A stretch of 64,000 nucleotides of DNA, from assembly GCA_014529385.2 (NCBI GenBank), contig CM043970.1, forward strand, positions 48,749,279-48,813,278. Reading direction: 5' to 3'. Made by a program: the position numbers and the translations under genes. Under the pieces are notes generated by a model. The model ran no database searches, had not been told where the DNA came from, and worked only from the letters and a program-made list of their open reading frames with translations. The DNA is from Adiantum capillus-veneris (lineage: Eukaryota; Streptophyta; Polypodiopsida; Polypodiales; Pteridaceae). This document shows, piece after piece, positions 11,665 through 23,117 of this stretch (positions within the stretch are counted from its first letter, which is position 1; each line of letters opens with the position of its first letter).

Positions 11665-13399
11665 TAGCTTTCCTTCCCTTCTTTGCTGGCTTCCTTGAAC
11701 TCCCTCGCCTTCTTCACCTTCTTCTTCTCTTGCTCGTTTTATTGCTTCGAAATCCCCTTTTGTTTCCTTTCTAATCACTATCCAAGCTCAAGAGCAAGAG
11801 CGACATCCCTACTCAAGCTTGCTTGCTTGCCTTCTCACTCTTCGCCTTGGTTGCAAACCCCTTCAGCTCTTCCCCCTTCTTCTCCGTTTGCTTCCTTTGA
11901 GAACGAGAGCGAGAGAGAGAGGGAGAACTCCCTTTGCTTATGCTGAGGACGAGCCGAAGCCCTTGCTTGTGTTGGAGATTGGAGATCAAGAGTTCCCGAG
12001 AGCTCGCTTTTTTGCCCGTTTCTTCCTAACCCCTCAATAGTTTCATGCAAAGTCCCCTCACATGCGAAAAAAAAAATGCTTTTTATAGCTCTTTTCCCCC
12101 CCCTTGCAGTAGCCTTGGGCACTACCGACGTGGCGTGTAACGTGGCAGTTGGATTTCGGCAGCACCAAATGTCGCGGGACTCGGACCCAAAATGATCGCC
12201 ATGGCTAGGAGATGCTTTCTCGTCACTGCAGCACTGCCATTTGCCGCTCGTACAGGCCGGCGCGAGCCATTCTTTACCTGCACAGTTCTGCTCGCTGCCC
12301 CTGCTCGCCATGCCATCCTTTTTTTTTTCCCCTTGCTTGACTTCATACTTAAACCCCCTAAGTGGGCGGCTGGTCCTTAAGATAGGGTGGCCCTTAGTGC
12401 CACATTGGGCGGCCGACCATGGGCACACTTTGGAGGCCAATGCTCGGGCGGCCATCAAGCCAGACATAATTGTGGCCCTTGGCCATTATTTAATGGGCTT
12501 GGTACCTTTTAAAGCATTGAGAGAAGACATTCCAGAACGAAGCTCTGCAAAATTCTATGGCACCACATTTGGCATACATATCTAACAAATCACTGCGAAA
12601 CATGGCATTCTTTGTTCTTGACTAACCTTATCATCTTGAACTTTGATGCCGTACCAACCTCTCGCATAATCCTGCATATCTTTAAGATGCAAGTATAGGT
12701 GATTGCATTGAAGTAAAGCCTTCTCATCACATCCGATAAAAAGTTTCAAAGTTTCTTTCTTGTCAGCGGGGTATTGCCAATTACGACCACTACCGGCCAA
12801 GCACTCCATGATATGACATCCTGAGCATGAGAAGCTACTACTGCTCCCACATCCCAAACTCTAGACAATAGACACAACTCCCAACTGAGACAGCGACCGA
12901 GCCGACTGGACTGGTACAAAGCCGGCCCCCGGTGTATCTTCATTGGCCAATATCGTGGCGATCGGGACTCCGATCACTAATCTGAAAAGACCCACGTGCT
13001 CCATAAAGTGAGCACCTCAGGCCCGTGCACTCATTTCATCTCTGTCACCTCAACTGTCGTTTCTCAATCCGGTACGGATCTGCAATCGTCTCAAACTTCA
13101 AACTGCCATAACTTCTTCACCGTAGCTCCAATCAGCGTGCCGTACAGACAGGCTGGTAAAGCACCTCAAGCACTACAGTTCTAGATCATACTCTTCCATC
13201 TGTGTTCACTTCAAGCATACTCATTTTTGGCATCATTATGGCATCTATTCACCCTTTTTACCGCATTTGACATACATTCAGCATTGAACTTTGCCTGTTA
13301 CCAGGAATTAATCTCTCATCATAAACATATAAGCGTCAAACAAACTTGATGTTCATTTTTGTAGCATCTTTCCTAGCATGGGAGCGGAGCTGCACGACA
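11116..13399 (-). repeat. G1 LTR shared by copies 2 and 3 (2284 bp)
   Basis: Complete LTR. On the minus strand it begins TGTCGTGCAGCTCCG at 13399 and ends CCCCTGACA at 11116, with TG..CA termini. It is followed on one side by the PBS of copy 2 and preceded on the other by the polypurine tract of copy 3. It is therefore simultaneously the 3' LTR of copy 3 and the 5' LTR of copy 2. It contains a GA microsatellite and several non-coding segments, and the ORFs inside it are not conserved between LTRs. Confidence 0.92.
11625..11661. repeat. (GA)n microsatellite in G1 LTR
   Basis: GA run at the conserved LTR position, shorter than in the neighbouring LTR at 19757-19831. Confidence 0.95.
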
Positions 13400-13416
13400 T
13401 CCACCCCCTCTGAACC
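13400..13416 (-). other. Polypurine tract, G1 copy 3
   Basis: Minus strand GGTTCAGAGGGGGTGGA immediately before the LTR start TGTCGTGC. The same tract, with one base difference at its end, precedes the 3' LTR of the 41-49 kb element. Confidence 0.85.
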
Positions 13417-13446
13417 TGCACAGCCTCCAGTCTCTGCCAACCGTAC

Positions 13447-15109
13447 TTATAAAGCATCTTCAAGAGCATCATCAGACTCATCGTCTGATGCATACATAAC
13501 ATTGTCTTCAGGAGGTTGATCTGTGTTCAAGTCCCCAATATTAATATCACCATCTCGTTGCTTAAACAACTTAACTCTTTTCCCTGCAATAGGCACCTTG
13601 AGCTCAGTGCCATCAAGCTCGCATAACTTGTAGGTCGCATTATCATAAACATGAAGTACTACATATGGTCCAAACCATCGTTTAACCATTTTCCGCATAG
13701 CAGTGTACTCGTTCTACAGGCTATTGTCATATACAAGGACCCAATCCCCATCTTTAATAGCCTGAGGTTGTAGTTTGTGCTTACTATCAAACGTTGCTTT
13801 GTTCTTCAACCTTGCTTCCTTAAGCATTACTTTAGCCTGTTCAATATCTTCCTGACGCCTTTCAAGTTGCCGAATGCGCAATGCCAGCAAATCCTCTGTA
13901 GACATACCTTCTTCCCATGGCATTATGGTCCAAGAAATAATCGCTTCCTCTGTAGGCATAACGGGTTTTTGCCCGTACATTCACTCAAATGGCATAAAAC
14001 CTGTAAGAACTATGTGTAGTTCGATCAGCCCTTAAAGCAAATGGTAGGAGTTTAGGCCAATCACCAATATGTCCCTGGCATGCCTTTCGTAAAGCTTTAA
14101 CAATAGGAGGATGCCCTCTTTCACTTTTACCATTACCTTCAGGATTATATGTTGTAGTGAGAGCCAACTTAATGCCCAAACGAGCAAAGAAATCATGAGC
14201 TTCATCTGCATCCAGCTCTCCTCTATCACCAGTAATTCTACCAACACATCCATACCTGGAAATAACATCCTCAAGCAAGAACTTGCATACGGAACTGGTA
14301 GCTTTGGTATGCAAAGCTCTGCCTTCCACCTGATTAGTAAGATCCTCTCTGGCAAGAACAATATACCGCATCTGCCAGACACCTACTAGCATGGTAATCA
14401 GGTCCACCACCCACTTGTAGTGCATAGCCAGTGGATAGGTGGGATGTAATCCATCTCGATGTCGTACATTAGAATACTGTTGGCATATTAGGCATGTCTC
14501 CACAAACTGAGCCACATCTTTATACATACCTTTCCACCAATAGCGATCTTTAATCTTGACAGAAGTTGCCCAGACCCCTCTGTGTCCAGCCCATAAACTT
14601 TCATGAAACTCTTTGATAACCTGCTGTTGAGTCGCTTTATCACAAGCAACCCCCCGTGGTACTCCTTTAGAGCGTTTTGGTTGCTTCCATAAATGGCCAT
14701 CCTTTAGAAAATAGCCGTAAGCTTTCTTCCTGATCTTTTTGTATTCTCGATCCGTCCACCCTTCATGCTTAGTAAGAGTGCTAAGGTAGCGACCAATCAA
14801 AATCCATTCTCCTTCATAGAACTCTTCAGAAAATACCTCAAAAATATAAGCAATATTGCCACAATTTGCATGCAGATAAGAAGACGAATAGAACTTCAAG
14901 CCAACATCATCACTTGTGGTTAGCATCTCTTCTTCATCTTCAAATCTAGCTCTTGATAACATATCTGCAATAGGATTATCTCTACCTGCAATATGACACA
15001 ATTCAGGATTAAGAGATTTAATATAGGCTATCCATCGTAGCATAGCTATATCCAGAGTAGAGCAATTTGCAATCATCCCTATCAATGGCAAGCAATCTGT
15101 CTCTACCAT
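13447..15109 (-). pseudogene. G1 copy 3 integrase with C-terminal GPY module
   Basis: Three open pieces (13985-15109, 13714-13980, 13447-13698) that together follow the copy 2 integrase and extend to the true Pol C terminus. HHCC finger and DDE motifs are visible (VVDLITMLVG, ITGDRGELD, NPEGNGKSERGH). Two short shifts separate the pieces. The last holds the GPY/F-type module (VKRWFGPYVVL, CELDGTELKVP, GKRVKLFKQR) and ends in an acidic tail at a TAA at 13447. No chromodomain follows, unlike V1. The D in ITGDRG is kept, but the broken frame makes it inactive. Confidence 0.87.
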
Positions 15110-15216
15110 GAATGAAGCTCCAATAAATTATTCTTTATCAGACCTCAGAGCAGTAGCAACACCCCAAAGTTCTCTCTTGACCTGTGGGTAGCCCCTTTGG
15201 CGAGCATAGAGCACTT

Positions 15217-16444
15217 TTACTCCAAATCGAACCGCATATATGTTCCCTTCTTCATCATCTTGCCTATAGCCCATCCAATACCTATCGGGCTAGTGTCAAC
15301 TCTTAAGATTACTGGCCTTCCACATTTGTAGTTGAATTTCCTCAAGGTCGGAGCCTCAAGGAGCATCTTCTTTAATTTCCTCATAGCTCGTGTGTGAACT
15401 TCTTCCCAAACAAACCTTTTACCTTTTCTCAACAGTTGATTAAGCACTTCTGCAACATGAGCAAAATGTGGCAGCTAAATAAGATAGAATACACATGCAC
15501 CCAGAAACCGACGAACTTCAGTAATCGAACAGCACGTTTCTTTCATCTTTTGAATAGCTTCAACTTTAGCCGGACTTGGCCATCTACCTTCTGGACTGCA
15601 CATGTGCCCTACAATCAGAACCTCTTTGGAACCAAAAGTTGATTTTTTTCCTGAAAGTGTTAAGTTAACTTCCTCAAGCCTGTATAAAATAGCATCACAG
15701 TCAGCAATATGTTGAGCAACAAACTGTCGGCACCCCCTCTGATCTTTTACCTCATCTTTTGAGCCTTCCTCACAACCCTTAATTGGTACATCATCAATGA
15801 AAGGCATAGTAACATGTGGGATAAAGTCCCTTAATACCTTATTCATGCCGTTCATCATGTGAGCTACAGAATTAGTAGCACCCTGTTATGGCAGAGTGCA
15901 CATCCTTACCAATCCAAGAGGTGTACGCATCGTAGTAAGATCCCTACTCTCCAAAGCTAACTAAAATTGATCATATCCAGAATAAAGATCACCCATAGAG
16001 TAAATTGACCAACCTGCAAAAGCCTCATCAAATTCATCCACAATTGGGCCGGTACCCACATTGCAGATTTTTACCTTGTTAACAGGCTGCATATCTTGTA
16101 TAAACCTTAAAGTACCATTTTTCTTCGGAACACTGAACCATCAGAATAGGATGTAAGCTCCGTGGCATGTGAGGAACAGTGAATATAACCATAGGTGCAA
16201 CAACACTTGGATCCACACACCCAATCTCACTCGGCTCAAAGGCAAAAGCTTTACCATGTTTTTGGAGAATACCTTGAAAACACTTGATTTCCTCTTCGTT
16301 GAGAAAACCATCTTCTCCCACCTTCAGCTGCTGCAATGTCTCTTTAGTGAATTTGTGCCCAATGTTCTTAGGATTTTTTAGCATAGGCTGTCGAGAAGCT
16401 TCTTTAATTAATTCATCACTTCCCTCTGGTAGAGGTGTAGCCAC
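15217..16444 (-). pseudogene. G1 copy 3 reverse transcriptase and RNase H
   Basis: Broken into 16079-16444, 15475-15858 and 15217-15447. The first piece has the pre-RT region and then loses about 110 bp, so it runs from VPHMPRSLHPI straight into an out-of-frame reading. The second piece carries motif C as FIDDVPIKG with both Asp, the third the RNase H start (LRVDTSPIGIGWAIG). Aligning with copy 2 at DNA level is straightforward. Non-functional as it stands. Confidence 0.87.
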
Positions 16445-16595
16445 AGACAGGTCTTACTTTCTTTGCAATTGTCTTGTACTTCGTCTCTACCTGTGCTTCA
16501 ACTTCTTTATCCAAGTCATCCTCAATATGCATAAGTGCCTCGTATATGTCCATTGAGTGCACTTTAATAACTTCAGTTCCACTTTCTAACCTGTT

Positions 16596-17969
16596 CTACT
16601 TGACATCCTCAAGCTCTAACATAGTATCAACATAAGAGATCTCTTCGAAGATTCCTGATATCACATCATCTGGTTCTAGCACATCACATCCCTGCAAGTC
16701 ACTTTGAATGCTTGAAACATATTGTTTCTCCCACTTAGTTAAATCATTAATTTTCCTATAAGATACTGAACCCTCAGATGTCAACCCTAGAAATCTTGAA
16801 GAGAAGGTTTCTCTTTGCGAGAACTTCTCCTCACTTGCATCACCATAGTCCCGCTTTATAGTGGCACCCCAAGAAAATCCTGAGCAAATATTTGTTCTTT
16901 AAACTCCTTACGTATCTTTGGCATTGGACGATCACGTAAACTGTCTTTGTTTCTAACATGATCAACACATACAGTTACAAATTGACCTGCTTTCCTACCA
17001 ACTCGGCTTCGAGCCCTAGCATAGGCCGAGCCATCATCCAGTACCTTAGTTTCCATTCGCACAGCTATAATGTAGGGTTGTCCCAAAATCAATGGGTAGG
17101 AGGAATGCTCCTGTATAAAAAAGTTTTGCTCATCACAGATATCCCCAATAGTTACCTTAACATTTGCGCATGCACCGTACAAATCTCCAGGAAGCATGTT
17201 GGCAGCTTGAATCCACCACCCGTGATCTACATCAATAGGCCACTTCCCCTTTTGGTGCAAATTCTTTGCCATGAGATTGATTTTTTGACCCATGGTCTAT
17301 GAGGGCTAAGAGCGGCTCCTCAATGTCGCCAACCTTTACCACTGTTTCTGTTGTTTCTCTTGCCCAATGAATCCTCGAAAAGTGACTCTTGGGTATTACT
17401 TCTTCATCTTCACCATCATTAAAATGCATGTTTCTTACCTCAGCTATAATCGGTCTTGGAACCACCACAAGCTTTGGCTCTTCTTCTTCAAGATCTGCTA
17501 AATACTCTTCATAGTCTTCCAAAATTGCTTCAATGTGACGAACCACTTGGCTTTTAACTGGATTTGACTCTTGATTACTCGGTACTTGTCGCTTTCTTTT
17601 TATGATGTCTATGATCTCTTCGTGGAACTCGTGCTTAGCAATTCCAAGAATATCCCCCAATGTGAGCTCCACTTTACTATTTAAGATACGTTCTTCAAAA
17701 AATTTCTTTAAATCTGTAGCCAGTTCAATATCAGGCTTGGGTTTATACGAGGGTCCTTTAGGCTTACCTTGCTTCTTGTCCTTCGGAGCCTCTTTCATAA
17801 CCACCTCTGGAGCAGGTTTAGGAGCTGGCACTTCTTCTTTCTTATTGCTCGATCTAGTCTGTCTTTTTGATGTCCAAGCCACCTCTTCATCTCTTTTCCG
17901 CTTCTCTTCCACCATAGCTTCATTGGCTTTAGCTGTAGCAATATAAGCATATACCGAACAAGAATCCAC
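16596..17969 (-). pseudogene. G1 copy 3 protease and Pol linker
   Basis: The open frame 17232-17969 runs through the Lys-rich N-terminal region to the catalytic motif LALIDHGSK, where a one-base shift moves the rest of the protease (SYPLILGQPYI, RNKDSLRD) into the frame 16856-17293. The acidic linker follows at 16596-16784 after further stops. In all copies the motif is DHG, so this is a family feature and not a random hit. Confidence 0.85.
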
Positions 17970-17999
17970 TGGATCGGTCCACCCAGTAGTTTCTCGAAT

Positions 18000-19199
18000 T
18001 CAATTACCCACCTGGCGTAGCTTCCCATATGTTACCTTACTTGCTTCTGCTGTCTTTAAAGCATATGGCCACAACTGGCCCTTTGCACCTGTACGATCAT
18101 CATCTTCCTTACCACAAACTTGTAACCCATATGTAGCTGCTTCCACAAGGGCAACGTTATGTTGTATTTCCTCCACTATCTTCTTCATTCCGCCTCTGCC
18201 AAAGTTCAAGCAAAGCAATTCCCCTATCGCCCTGAGATGAATCTTTTTGTCTTTCCAGAAAACCACATTCTTGTTATAAGCTTCATCAAACTCATTACAT
18301 TCTCTCTCAAACCTGTGGTCTTCACTATCGCACCACATGCATTGATCCCAAATTTTACGTCGTGGTTGCTGCTTAGGTTCAGAAGTACATGCCTTTGCAG
18401 CTAACCCTTCAAATTTAACAGTTTCAAAATTCAAATTTAGTTCTTGAATACCTTTAACTAGGTCATCAAGAACAGGCCCTTCCACTTTGGGTACTGCAGA
18501 GGGCTGCTTCTCTTCAATCTCTTCTTCATCCTCAACCACGATCTGCTTGTCATCTTGCTTCTGTCGTTTTACAATCATATTCACCGCTTCACAGACCATT
18601 TTCCAATCTGATGTCAACCCCAGTTCTCCTGCTGGGTCCTCCAATAACTGCACCAAATTCTTTTGAAGTCGCGGATCAGCAGCTTGAATAAACGATTCTA
18701 CCTTTTGATCCCTCAAACAACGTTGTTCTGCTAATGATAACTGATCAAACTTCTTTTCAAACTCTCGCAACAGTTCTCGTGCAGATAAATTTTTACCCTT
18801 CTTCTGCGCCCACTTTGTAAAACTTTGTCTGGTCACCCGTTGAGAATCCTCCAGAAAATATTCCTCTTGCAGCGCCTTCTTAAAATCCTGCCCGTTCGGC
18901 CCTTGAGCCGCTTGAATTTCTTTAATCTGGGCCCTAAGTTCCAGCACTTCAATCAGATGAAATCCTACCACTGAATCCTGGTCTTCAATACCATTATCTT
19001 CCATAGACTGCTCATCCAAATTGCAAAATTTTGAAATATCCCGGCCCTCAAACCATTGCAGCTTTTCCGTAACATTTTGACGAGCTTTACGAATCCGCTC
19101 TTGCAAATTATGTTGTTGTTGGGCGGCCTGCTGCTGTTGCATGTAAGCTGCAAAGTGCTGCATCATCTGTTGCATGGCTGCCTCTTGTGGTGTAGACAT
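18000..19199 (-). CDS. G1 copy 3 Gag, open frame
   Basis: About 399 residues. The ATG at 19199 (MSTPQEAAMQQ) is preferred; the frame stays open upstream to a GTG at 19220, but a plant start should be ATG. In order: a Gln-rich N terminus (MMQHFAAYMQQQQAAQQQ), a helical capsid-like region with LQWFEGRDISKF, KKGKNLSARELLREFEKK and WKMVCEAV, an acidic linker, and an unusual zinc knuckle, CX2CX4HX5C, starting CMWCDSEDHRF. After the knuckle come KDKKIHLR and LNFGRGGMKKIVEE. Gag would assemble the virus-like particle and bind RNA. The knuckle followed by an IHLR...GRGGM block resembles what I know of basidiomycete gypsy Gags. It is the only full-length Gag frame in the array. Confidence 0.85.
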   Translation of the reverse strand: MSTPQEAAMQQMMQHFAAYMQQQQAAQQQHNLQERIRKARQNVTEKLQWFEGRDISKFCNLDEQSMEDNGIEDQDSVVGFHLIEVLELRAQIKEIQAAQGPNGQDFKKALQEEYFLEDSQRVTRQSFTKWAQKKGKNLSARELLREFEKKFDQLSLAEQRCLRDQKVESFIQAADPRLQKNLVQLLEDPAGELGLTSDWKMVCEAVNMIVKRQKQDDKQIVVEDEEEIEEKQPSAVPKVEGPVLDDLVKGIQELNLNFETVKFEGLAAKACTSEPKQQPRRKIWDQCMWCDSEDHRFERECNEFDEAYNKNVVFWKDKKIHLRAIGELLCLNFGRGGMKKIVEEIQHNVALVEAATYGLQVCGKEDDDRTGAKGQLWPYALKTAEASKVTYGKLRQVGN

Positions 19200-19230
19200 A
19201 GGCTTCAATAATTTTCCCACCCCGGCTCGG

Positions 19231-19250
19231 GTTTCACGTCGGGTTCACCA
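19231..19250 (-). other. Primer-binding site, G1 copy 3
   Basis: Minus strand TGGTGAACCCGACGTGAAAC, two bases after the LTR terminus. It starts with TGG as expected for pairing to a tRNA CCA end, but does not match the initiator-Met site; I cannot name the tRNA. Confidence 0.85.
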
Positions 19251-19252
19251 GG

Positions 19253-19755
19253 TGTCAGGGGATAAGTTTTCGAAACTTGAGCCAGGTCAGCACCGCGCTG
19301 TTGGCTATGGAAAAACTAAGAGCGAAAAATTGTCGCGCCGCACAATACAACAGCAACTAATTACTCGGTAATACTATCGACTCACAAAACTTGCTTGAAA
19401 TTTGGTAACACCGACAAAACTGATACGCAATCGAGAAGAAGTGTCATTAACGGCACCATTAAATAATGCTAATGACAGTTAAGGAGCTTAAACTCCCATT
19501 ACAGATCACTCCGAGCCGTTAACGGCTCCGCAATCAATCAAAAAGAGATAATTAGACTAGTTTGCCTGCTGACGAGGAAAATCCTATTGTGTCAATTCTA
19601 TCTGTTGGATTGATCTTCAATCAATGTCTATGCCGAAAGTATTTCTTCTCCTATGACTGCTTACAAGCCCTTGATGATATCTCCTTGCCTAAGCCGATGA
19701 GGAATAGTCTCCTCCGTTGCCTTGGTTACGAAGCCGTTGCTTGAGGCTTGCCGAG

Positions 19756-19835
<80 letters not shown>

Positions 19836-21550
19836 TAGCTTTCCTTCCCTTTGTTGTTGGCCTCCTTGAACTCCCTCGCCTTCTTCCCCTTCTTCTTCTC
19901 TTGCTCGTTTTCTTGCTTCGAAATCCCCTTTTGTTTCCTTTCTAATCACTATCCAAGCTCGAGAGCGAGAGCGACGTCCCTACTCAAGCTTGATTGCTTG
20001 CCTTCTCCCTCCTCGCCTTGGTTGCAAAGCCCTTGAGCTCTTCCCCCTTCTTCGCCGTTTGCTTCCCTCGAGAACGAGAGCCAGAGAGAGAGAGAGAGAG
20101 AGAGAACTCCCTTTGCTTATGCTGAGGACGAGCCGAAGCCCTTGCTTGTGTTGGAGATTGGAGATCAAGAGCTCCCGAGAGCTCGTCTTCTTGCTCATTT
20201 CTTGCTAACCCCTCAATTCTTGCATGCAAAGCCCCCTCACATGCAAAAAAAATCGCTTTTTATAGCTCTTTCCCTCCCCCTTGCAGTAGCGCCGGGCGCT
20301 ACCGATGTGGCGCGGGAAACGCTATCGATGATGTGGCAGTTGGATTTCGGCAGCACCGAATGTCGCGAGACTTGGACCAAAAATGATCGCCATGGCTAGG
20401 AGATGCTTTCTTGTCTGTGCAGTTCTGCTCGCTGCCCCTGCTCGCCATGCCATCCTTTTTTTTCCCCTTGCTTGACTTCATACTTAAGCCCCCTAAGTGG
20501 GCGGCCAAGCTTTCTTGACTTTGGGCGGCCGGTCCTTAAAATAGGGTGGCCCTTAGTGCCACATTGGGCGGCCCTTGGGCGGCCGATCATGGGCAGACTT
20601 TGGAGGCCAATGCTCGGGCGACCATCAAGGCAGACATAATTGTAGCCCTTGGCCATTATTTAATGGGCTTGGCACCTTTTAAAGCATTGCGAGCCGACAT
20701 TCCAGAACGAAGCTCTGCAAAATTCTATGGCACCACATTTGGTTTACATATCTAACAAATCACTGCCAAACACGGCATTCTTTGTTCTTGACTAACCTTA
20801 TCATCTTGAACTTCGATGCCCGTACCAACCTCTGGCATAATCCTTCATATCTTTAAGATGCAAGTATAGGTGATTGCTTTGAAGTAAAGCCTTCTCATCA
20901 CATCCGATAAAAAGTGTCAGAGTTTCTTTCTTGTCAGCCGGGTATTGCCAATTACGACCACTACCGGCCAAGCACTGCATGATATGACATCCCGGGCATG
21001 AGAAGCTACTTCTACTCCCACATCCCAAACTCTACACAATAGACACAACTCCCAGCTGAGACACCGACCGAGCCGATTGGACTGGTACAGAGCCGGGCCC
21101 CGGTGTATCTTCATTGGCCAATATCTTGGCGACCGGGACTCCGACGCGCTCCACAAAGTGAGCACCTCAGGCCCGTGCGCTCATTTCATCTATGTCACCT
21201 CAGCTGCCGTTTCTCAATCCAGTACGGATCTGCAATCGTCTCAAACTTCAAACTGCCATAACTTCTTCACCGTAGCTCCAATCAACGAGCCGTAAAGACA
21301 GGCCGATAAAGCACTTCAAGCACTGCAGTTCTAGATCATAATCTTCCATCTGTGCTCACTTCAAGCATACGCATTTTTGGCATCATTATGGCATCTATTG
21401 GCCCTTTTTACCGCATTTGACATACATTCAGCATTGAACTTTGCCTGTTACCAGGCCTTAATCTCTCGTCATTAAACATATAAGCGTCAAAAAAACTTGA
21501 TGTGCATTTTTCTAGAATCTTTCTTAGCATGGGAACGGAGTTGCACGACA
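19253..21550 (-). repeat. G1 LTR, outer 5' LTR of copy 3 (2298 bp)
   Basis: Complete LTR with TG..CA ends: minus strand TGTCGTGCAACTCCG at 21550 down to CCCCTGACA at 19253. Close to the LTR at 11116-13399, with differences mainly in microsatellite length and short indels. Includes a segment with repeated GGGCGGCC words at about 20500-20600 and a GA repeat. Confidence 0.93.
19757..19831. repeat. (GA)n microsatellite in G1 LTR
   Basis: Two GA runs interrupted by AAGGA, about twice the length of the matching run in the middle LTR. Confidence 0.95.
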
Positions 21551-22005
21551 CCAAGTAAACTTGCAGAGGAGTGCATAAAAAATGCGAGGCTTTGCTCTCA
21601 TGAATGGGTTTCCATGGTGGTCAAGTGCATCTAAAAGAAGATTCTACTCTTTCAAAAGGAACGGGTGATGTTTTACAAGATGTTTCAATGGGTGGAGCAG
21701 AATCCAAAAGATTTTTGAGCAACCATGACAACAAACAATTCAACGCTATGTGAAACTACTAGAAGGATCTTTGTGTGATAACAACCAATGCCAAAAGTAG
21801 ACCAAATGTAGCCGACAAACGCATGGAAGTGTGGAAGAAGCTCGACAATTTTTTGAAAGTTTTGAGACAACAGGTTAGCTCAACTACTTATGTAGATGAC
21901 TTTAAGAAGGCAATAAAGCTTTTAATAACTGCTATTACAGATTCTTAGGGAGAAAAAGACATCACATATTACTTGGTGAGTATTCAATTACTTCTTAAAG
22001 TCTGG
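21551..22005. other. Unassigned sequence
   Basis: About 450 bp between the G1 LTR and the inverted-repeat arm. All frames have stops within short distances and I see no recognisable domain or repeat. Confidence 0.4.
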
Positions 22006-22650
22006 ATAGTTTTTTACATTGCATCCTATAAGTTCAACTAACTTTTTTAAAAAAACACATATTTTTTACCTGCATGGACCATAGTTTGCAAAACAAGGAC
22101 CCCTTGCAACATGGAATACTCAAGGAATGGAAAAATCTCGCTATCAAGCGAGGACTTTATTTTTCAGTTGTACGAGGAAGGGAGGGGGACAGAGAAGCAG
22201 CAATGCACTAAAGGAGTTATTCAATTGGTTATGTAAGAGGCAATTACAACAGATGAGATCAAACAACCATGTTGCTCAACCACAAATGGAGATTAATGCT
22301 TCACTTTGAAACTTTGTACCGAGTCTTTCTAAAAAGACCCAAATTCAAAAAAATGTATTTTTATGAAAATTTTTATCATTTTTACATCAGTTCTTGAATC
22401 GTTTGGTATCACTAGGAATGTCACCCCTATATCTCAAAAACTTTCTTCTTCTATAGTCTCGAAGAAGGTTGACATTTGTCTCCTTACCGCTGCATAACTA
22501 AAGTAGCAAAGAAATTATCCCGCTCTTGATGCATTGAATCCTAAAACATACCCAAATATTCTAAGTGTTGTAGCTCTCTTAAGTAGCATGATCTTGTTTG
22601 CATTGATTTGAAGGGGAGTGTATCCCAAAAAACGTGACAATATCTTTAGG
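22006..22650 (-). repeat. Inverted repeat arm A (partner 50014-50661)
   Basis: 645 bp that match the reverse complement of 50014-50661, with scattered substitutions. Both arms contain a 60-codon frame (22127-22309 here) beginning MEKSRYQART and ending PQMEINASL. I do not recognise that frame as a known domain. The arm ends exactly where PLE-A begins at 22651, so the PLE fragment and this repeat meet at a sharp junction. Confidence 0.85.
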
Positions 22651-22932
22651 ATGGTCCTCTCTCTAGCTTAAACAAACTCCTCCAAAAGTATGGATACCCT
22701 CTCCAAGAACATATCAAAATTTCCCTTTCAATCTCCTCTCAAGAATCTTTTATTCTGGACATCCATTTTTTCAAGGGACCCTCCTTTGCAGCCTATGGGA
22801 TCCTTGATACCCATTGTCACCAAAAAAACCTAAACTCCTACAACTATATCCCTTGTCAATCTTGGCACCCCACTCACCAAAAGATTGCATTTATTCTCTC
22901 AGAGATTAGGAGGTACATCATTAAGGAAATCT
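22651..22932 (+). pseudogene. Penelope-like element PLE-A, part 1 (RT C-terminal region)
   Basis: Matches PLE-B from about 40437: the RT region after the catalytic motif, ending at the thumb-region stretch with a plus-strand reading RRYIIKE. It lacks everything upstream of this point, a 5' truncation typical of target-primed insertion. The frame carries a stop near the start. It continues at 28838 after the chromovirus insertion. Confidence 0.85.
22928..22932 (+). repeat. Target-site duplication AATCT (left) of V1
   Basis: AATCT here and AATCT at 28838-28842, directly flanking both LTR ends of V1. Confidence 0.95.
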
Positions 22933-23104
22933 TGTCAGGACACGGGTCTTGTACCCTAAGAACTAGGCTAGTCAAGGACTACGGCCAAGGACCGGGCTAG
23001 GCAGTGTGGATAGGGGATCCGTCTAGGGCAAGGGGCTAGGAGCTCTCCTATAAAGGGAGGTTGGGAGGAGGATCCAGAGGAGCCTAGTTGCCTAGTTCCT
23101 TACA
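22933..23104 (+). repeat. V1 5' LTR (172 bp)
   Basis: Begins TGTCAGGACACGGG and ends CTAGTTCCTTACA. A TATA-box-like TATAAAG lies at 23049-23055. Confidence 0.95.
23049..23055 (+). promoter_or_regulatory. TATA-like box in V1 5' LTR
   Basis: TATAAAG about 50 bp before the LTR end, repeated at 28782-28788 in the 3' LTR. Plausible core promoter for genomic RNA. Confidence 0.6.
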
Positions 23105-23105
23105 C

Positions 23106-23117
23106 TGGTATCAAAGC
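23106..23117 (+). other. V1 primer-binding site, initiator-Met-like
   Basis: TGGTATCAAAGC one base after the LTR. The usual initiator tRNA-Met site is TGGTATCAGAGC, one base different. Confidence 0.85.

Larger units (their letters stand above)
13400..19252 (-). mobile_element. Ty3/gypsy G1 copy 3, internal region (most complete)
   Basis: Flanked by two full LTRs (11116-13399 and 19253-21550), so copy 3 with its LTRs spans 11116-21550, about 10.4 kb. Order on the minus strand: PBS, gag, protease, linker, RT, RNase H, integrase with GPY module, polypurine tract. Gag is one open frame. Pol has several frameshifts and a deletion of about 110 bp at the RT entry. The base next to the outer LTR end is 21551 (CCAAG); the matching target duplication would lie at the other end of the array, outside the window. 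Confidence 0.95.

Noticed and set aside
19200-19220. Gag start at 19220
   Set aside because: The codon there is GTG; the first ATG in frame is at 19199.
22641-22655. Possible telomere repeat TTTAGG at the PLE-A junction
   Set aside because: Only a single TTTAGG that also occurs in inverted-repeat arm B, so it is not a telomeric array.
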